In this document: piece after piece, positions 61,490 to 64,000 of the stretch
How the letters are laid out: each line of letters starts with the position of its first letter
Position numbering within the stretch: position 1 is the first letter of the stretch
Source of the DNA: Parapedobacter flavus
GTDB taxonomy: Bacteria > Bacteroidota > Bacteroidia > Sphingobacteriales > Sphingobacteriaceae
NCBI RefSeq assembly: GCF_035818675.1
Contig: NZ_JAYKZZ010000001.1
Location: forward strand, 434,001-498,000
DNA: 64,000 bases
Direction of reading: 5' to 3'
The notes under the pieces: model-generated
The model's database searches: none
The model's input: the letters and a program-made list of their open reading frames with translations, nothing else
What the model was told of the DNA's origin: nothing
Made by a program: the position numbers and the translations under genes

Positions 61490-62062
61490 ATGAGAAGTGA
61501 GATGCAAGATATGAGCAAGGAGCAAAGCATAAGCGACGACGCGAGGAAGTATAACAAGTGGATTATCATACTTTCCATTGCTATTCCAGTGGTTGTAGCC
61601 ATCCTGTTTGGTGTAAACCTGCGGGATCTGGGATATGATGTGAAACCGTTAACCTTCCTGCCACCGATTTATGCCACCATCAATGGTTTGACGGCCATAT
61701 TGCTGGTCATGGCCGTGGTGGCCATCAAGAACGGTAAACGCCGCGTACATGAAACCCTGGTGAAAATATGCATCGGTTGTTCAGCGGCATTTCTGCTAAT
61801 GTACGTCGCCTACCACATGACGGCCCAGTCTACACCCTACGGCGGGGAAGGTTCTATCCGCTATGTTTACTTTTTTATCTTGATTTCCCATATCCTGCTG
61901 TCCATTGTTGTCATCCCTTTTGTACTCATCACGTTTGTCCGGGGTCTGTCTGGCGACTTTATACGGCACCGCAAGTTGGCCAGGTACACCTTCCCCCTCT
62001 GGTTGTATGTGGCGGTTTCAGGCGTGGTGGTTTATCTGATGATTTCGCCGTATTACACCTAA
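61490..62062 (+). CDS. DUF420 membrane protein, CtaM-like oxidase assembly factor
   Basis: A 190-residue protein with about five membrane helices matching DUF420 (segments LTFLPPIYATINGLTAILL, LMYVAYHMTAQSTPYGG and LWLYVAVSGVVVYLMI). Relatives in Bacillus and Staphylococcus (YozB/CtaM) are needed to mature cytochrome aa3 oxidase, which suits this position after Sco. The start is uncertain: ATGs at 61490, 61502 and 61511 are all in frame before the first helix. Confidence 0.82.
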   Translation: MRSEMQDMSKEQSISDDARKYNKWIIILSIAIPVVVAILFGVNLRDLGYDVKPLTFLPPIYATINGLTAILLVMAVVAIKNGKRRVHETLVKICIGCSAAFLLMYVAYHMTAQSTPYGGEGSIRYVYFFILISHILLSIVVIPFVLITFVRGLSGDFIRHRKLARYTFPLWLYVAVSGVVVYLMISPYYT

Positions 62063-62080
62063 ATCCGTACCTTTGCTTAT

Positions 62081-62536
62081 ATGCAACGTATTTGGATATA
62101 TCAAGCCGACCGGCAATTGACGGCGGCCGATAAAGCAAAGGTACAAGACAAGTTAGCGCTGTTCACGGCCGATTGGAAGGCGCACGGCCAGCCTTTGGCC
62201 GCAAAGGCCGAGATTCGTTATGATCGCTTCATTATCCTGATGGTGGATGACGCCATCGCCCCGCCAACAGGTTGTTCCATCGATAAATCCGTATACCTAC
62301 TTAAGGAAATCGAAGAGGAAACCGGACTGAATCTCTTTGACCGCCTACAGATGGCTTATCGAAAAGGAGAGCAGATCGTTGCGGCCCCACGCCATGAGTT
62401 TGAGCGGCTAATTGCTGAAAAGGAAGTGACAGAGGATACTATCGTATTCAACAACCTGATTACCTCGTATCCCGAACTCGATACCCACTGGGAAGTGCCG
62501 ATGAAAGAAAGCTGGCACGCACAGGTATTTTTGTAA
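62081..62536 (+). CDS. Small conserved Bacteroidota protein of unknown function
   Basis: A 151-residue soluble protein starting MQRIWIYQADRQLT. It has no signal, no membrane helix and no Walker motifs. The text resembles a conserved Bacteroidota family often labelled 'ABC transporter ATPase' in databases, a label the sequence does not support. Visible conserved-looking parts are the DDAIAPPTGCSIDKSV segment with a single cysteine and DTIVFNNLI near the end. It is the last plus-strand gene of the respiratory run, 18 bases after DUF420, and converges on mtgA. Function unknown. Confidence 0.75.
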   Translation: MQRIWIYQADRQLTAADKAKVQDKLALFTADWKAHGQPLAAKAEIRYDRFIILMVDDAIAPPTGCSIDKSVYLLKEIEEETGLNLFDRLQMAYRKGEQIVAAPRHEFERLIAEKEVTEDTIVFNNLITSYPELDTHWEVPMKESWHAQVFL

Positions 62537-62582
62537 CTGACAGTTGATGATTGACAGACCATTCACCATCCATTATCGATAA

Positions 62583-63317
62583 TTAGGGAATTTCGCTGTG
62601 CCCCAAATACCGCACAATGGTGCGGGCCTTGCGGTTGATGAAGGCCGTCGGTTTGGCGGGCGACCAGCGTCGTGGATTGGGCAGTACGGCGACGATCAAC
62701 GCCGCTTGCCGCTTGGTAAGACTCTTTGCAGATTTTCCGTAATAGTGTTGCGCGGCAGCCTCCGCGCCATACAGGCCGTCGCCCGTTTCAATTACATTCA
62801 GGTACACTTCGAGGATTCGTTTCTTACTCCAGAACAATTCAATCAACAAGGTGAAATACGTTTCGAAACCTTTTCTTATCCATGAACGGCGGGGCCAAAG
62901 GAATACGTTCTTTGCGGTTTGCTGGCTGATGGTGCTGCCTCCGCGTAGCTTGCCGCCTTCCTTGTTGCGCTGATACGCATCGGCGATCGCCTCGCGGTCC
63001 AGCCCCCAGTGTTCCATAAAACGGGCGTCTTCGCCAGCGATGGCTGCACGCTTCAAGTTATCCGATAAGTTGTCATACCGTCGCCATTGCTTCGTTATTT
63101 TCCATTCTTTACCATCGGCTTTCCGTTCAATACCGCGTTGCACCATCAGCCACGTGATAGGCGGATTGATAAAACCAAGCACGATCACCCAGCCGATGGT
63201 GATGATAAAGAAATAAGCAACTATCCGCAGGGACCACCGGAGGTATTTATTTTTAACCTTCGGGAGGTGTTGAGATCGTCGTTTTCGTTTTTGCCTACGT
63301 TTTCGTTTGGCTGCCAT
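62583..63317 (-). CDS. mtgA: Monofunctional peptidoglycan glycosyltransferase
   Basis: A 244-residue GT51-family enzyme that polymerises lipid II into glycan strands at the membrane. A very basic N-terminal tail (KRKRRQKRKRR) precedes one membrane helix (about 33-55). The catalytic region has AGEDARFMEHWG with the key glutamate, GGSTISQQTAKN, and KKRILEVYLNVIE. No transpeptidase domain follows, hence monofunctional. I start at 63317; an in-frame ATG at 63353 would add 12 residues. It is divergent from mutS, 70 bases apart. Confidence 0.92.
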   Translation of the reverse strand: MAAKRKRRQKRKRRSQHLPKVKNKYLRWSLRIVAYFFIITIGWVIVLGFINPPITWLMVQRGIERKADGKEWKITKQWRRYDNLSDNLKRAAIAGEDARFMEHWGLDREAIADAYQRNKEGGKLRGGSTISQQTAKNVFLWPRRSWIRKGFETYFTLLIELFWSKKRILEVYLNVIETGDGLYGAEAAAQHYYGKSAKSLTKRQAALIVAVLPNPRRWSPAKPTAFINRKARTIVRYLGHSEIP

Positions 63318-63387
63318 AGTCTCTGTTACGCGAATATAATAGAAACTTGCCAAATCACACCAATAATCCTATTTTTACCCCCCTAAC

Positions 63388-64000
63388 ATGGCAAAGACAG
63401 CAAGTAAGGCGGTGAAAAGCACGTCAAAGAAAGAAACCCCGTTGATGCAGCAGTACAACAGCATCAAGGTGAAATATCCCGGAGCGTTGTTGCTTTTCCG
63501 TGTAGGCGATTTCTACGAGACGTTTGGCGAGGACGCTATCAAGGCTGCCCGTATTCTCGGTATCGTGCAAACCAAACGGGGTAATGGCAGCGAATCGGAG
63601 ACCGCCTTGGCGGGCTTTCCGCACCATTCCCTCGAAACCTATCTCCCTAAACTGGTTCGGGCTGGCCAGCGTGTAGCGATATGCGACCAGCTGGAAGACC
63701 CAAAGACCACCAAGACCATCGTAAAACGGGGCGTAACCGAACTGGTAACCCGGGGTGTGTCTTACAATGATAACATTGTCCAACAGAAATCCAACAATTA
63801 CCTAGCGTCCGTTTTTTTCGATAAACAGACCGTTGGTGTGTCATTCCTCGATATTTCCACGGGCGAATTTCTGGTGGCACAAGGAACCCCAGCCTACATT
63901 GATAAGCTGCTCCAGGGTTTCAAGCCCACGGAGGTCATCATGGGCAAACGCCAATACAAATCGTTTGTTGACCAGTTTGGAAGCCAGTTCTATACATATA
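63388..64000 (+). CDS. mutS: DNA mismatch repair protein MutS, 5' part
   Basis: The first 204 codons of mutS, cut by the window end with the frame still open. After a lysine-rich start (MAKTASKAVKSTSKKE), the mismatch-recognition domain I is clear: TPLMQQYNSIKVKYPG, then LLLFRVGDFYETF with the F42-Y43-E44 that stacks on the mispaired base. AGFPHHSLETYLPKLVRAG and VAICDQLEDP follow, then the start of the connector domain (SVFFDKQTVGVSFLDISTGEF). Downstream lever, clamp and ATPase domains lie outside. Confidence 0.93.
   Translation, partial: MAKTASKAVKSTSKKETPLMQQYNSIKVKYPGALLLFRVGDFYETFGEDAIKAARILGIVQTKRGNGSESETALAGFPHHSLETYLPKLVRAGQRVAICDQLEDPKTTKTIVKRGVTELVTRGVSYNDNIVQQKSNNYLASVFFDKQTVGVSFLDISTGEFLVAQGTPAYIDKLLQGFKPTEVIMGKRQYKSFVDQFGSQFYTY

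Noticed and set aside
62081..62536. Annotation as ABC transporter ATPase
   Set aside because: No Walker A, Walker B or signature motif.
1..64000. tRNA, rRNA, CRISPR arrays, insertion sequences, prophage or integrase genes
   Set aside because: None recognised by eye on either strand; small RNAs without clear structure could be missed.

Overview
The window reads as chromosome of an aerobic Bacteroidota, most likely a member of the Sphingobacteriales (Pedobacter/Parapedobacter-like). The evidence is a TonB receptor with an N-terminal carboxypeptidase-regulatory-like domain, a complete alternative complex III (ActABCDEF) followed by an aa3-type oxidase, an atpDC pair split from the other ATP synthase genes, a Bacteroidota-type rhamnose pathway with a fused aldolase/dehydrogenase, and several promoters fitting the Bacteroidota consensus (TTTG or TTG, 19-22 bases, TAnnTTTG). 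Species is not determinable from the sequence alone. I saw no rRNA, tRNA, CRISPR array, insertion sequence or prophage.

Layout. 1-3.4 kb: a secreted DUF4198 protein and a TonB-dependent siderophore-type receptor (+). 3.4-7.3 kb: a class Ib ribonucleotide reductase operon nrdH-nrdI-nrdE-nrdF (-), with a cluster of DnaA boxes upstream. 7.6-23.3 kb: a 12-gene run on the minus strand, ilvE-ilvD-ilvB-ilvN-ilvC, a ModF-like twin ATPase, leuA-leuC-leuD-cimA-leuB-ilvA. It holds the pathways to valine, leucine and isoleucine, with two routes to 2-oxobutyrate (threonine deaminase and citramalate synthase). 23.6-25.4 kb: atpD-atpC (-), then a membrane-anchored coiled-coil protein. 26.3-33.6 kb: rhamnose uptake and breakdown (rhaT, aldolase-dehydrogenase fusion, isomerase, kinase) ending in an FMN L-lactate dehydrogenase (+). 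33.7-41.0 kb: three exported proteins: a Tat phospholipase C, a GC-rich SGNH/propeller/HEAT/cupredoxin lipoprotein, and a glycoside-hydrolase-like protein. 41.1-44.9 kb: pnp, a LacI-type regulator and a lipoprotein MsrB.

45.3-62.5 kb is one long respiratory locus on the plus strand: actABCDEF (quinol to cytochrome c/oxidase), coxB and coxA, heme A and heme O synthases, two subunit III genes, subunit IV, Sco and a DUF420/CtaM-like assembly factor, then a small conserved protein. Enzyme and cofactor supply are thus encoded together. The window ends with mtgA (-) and the 5' part of mutS (+).

The most unusual items are the DnaA-box cluster before nrdH, the permease-less twin ATPase with its own promoter inside the branched-chain amino acid operon, the paired palindromes upstream of ilvE, the four-domain cupredoxin fusion, and an ActA that carries six heme sites.
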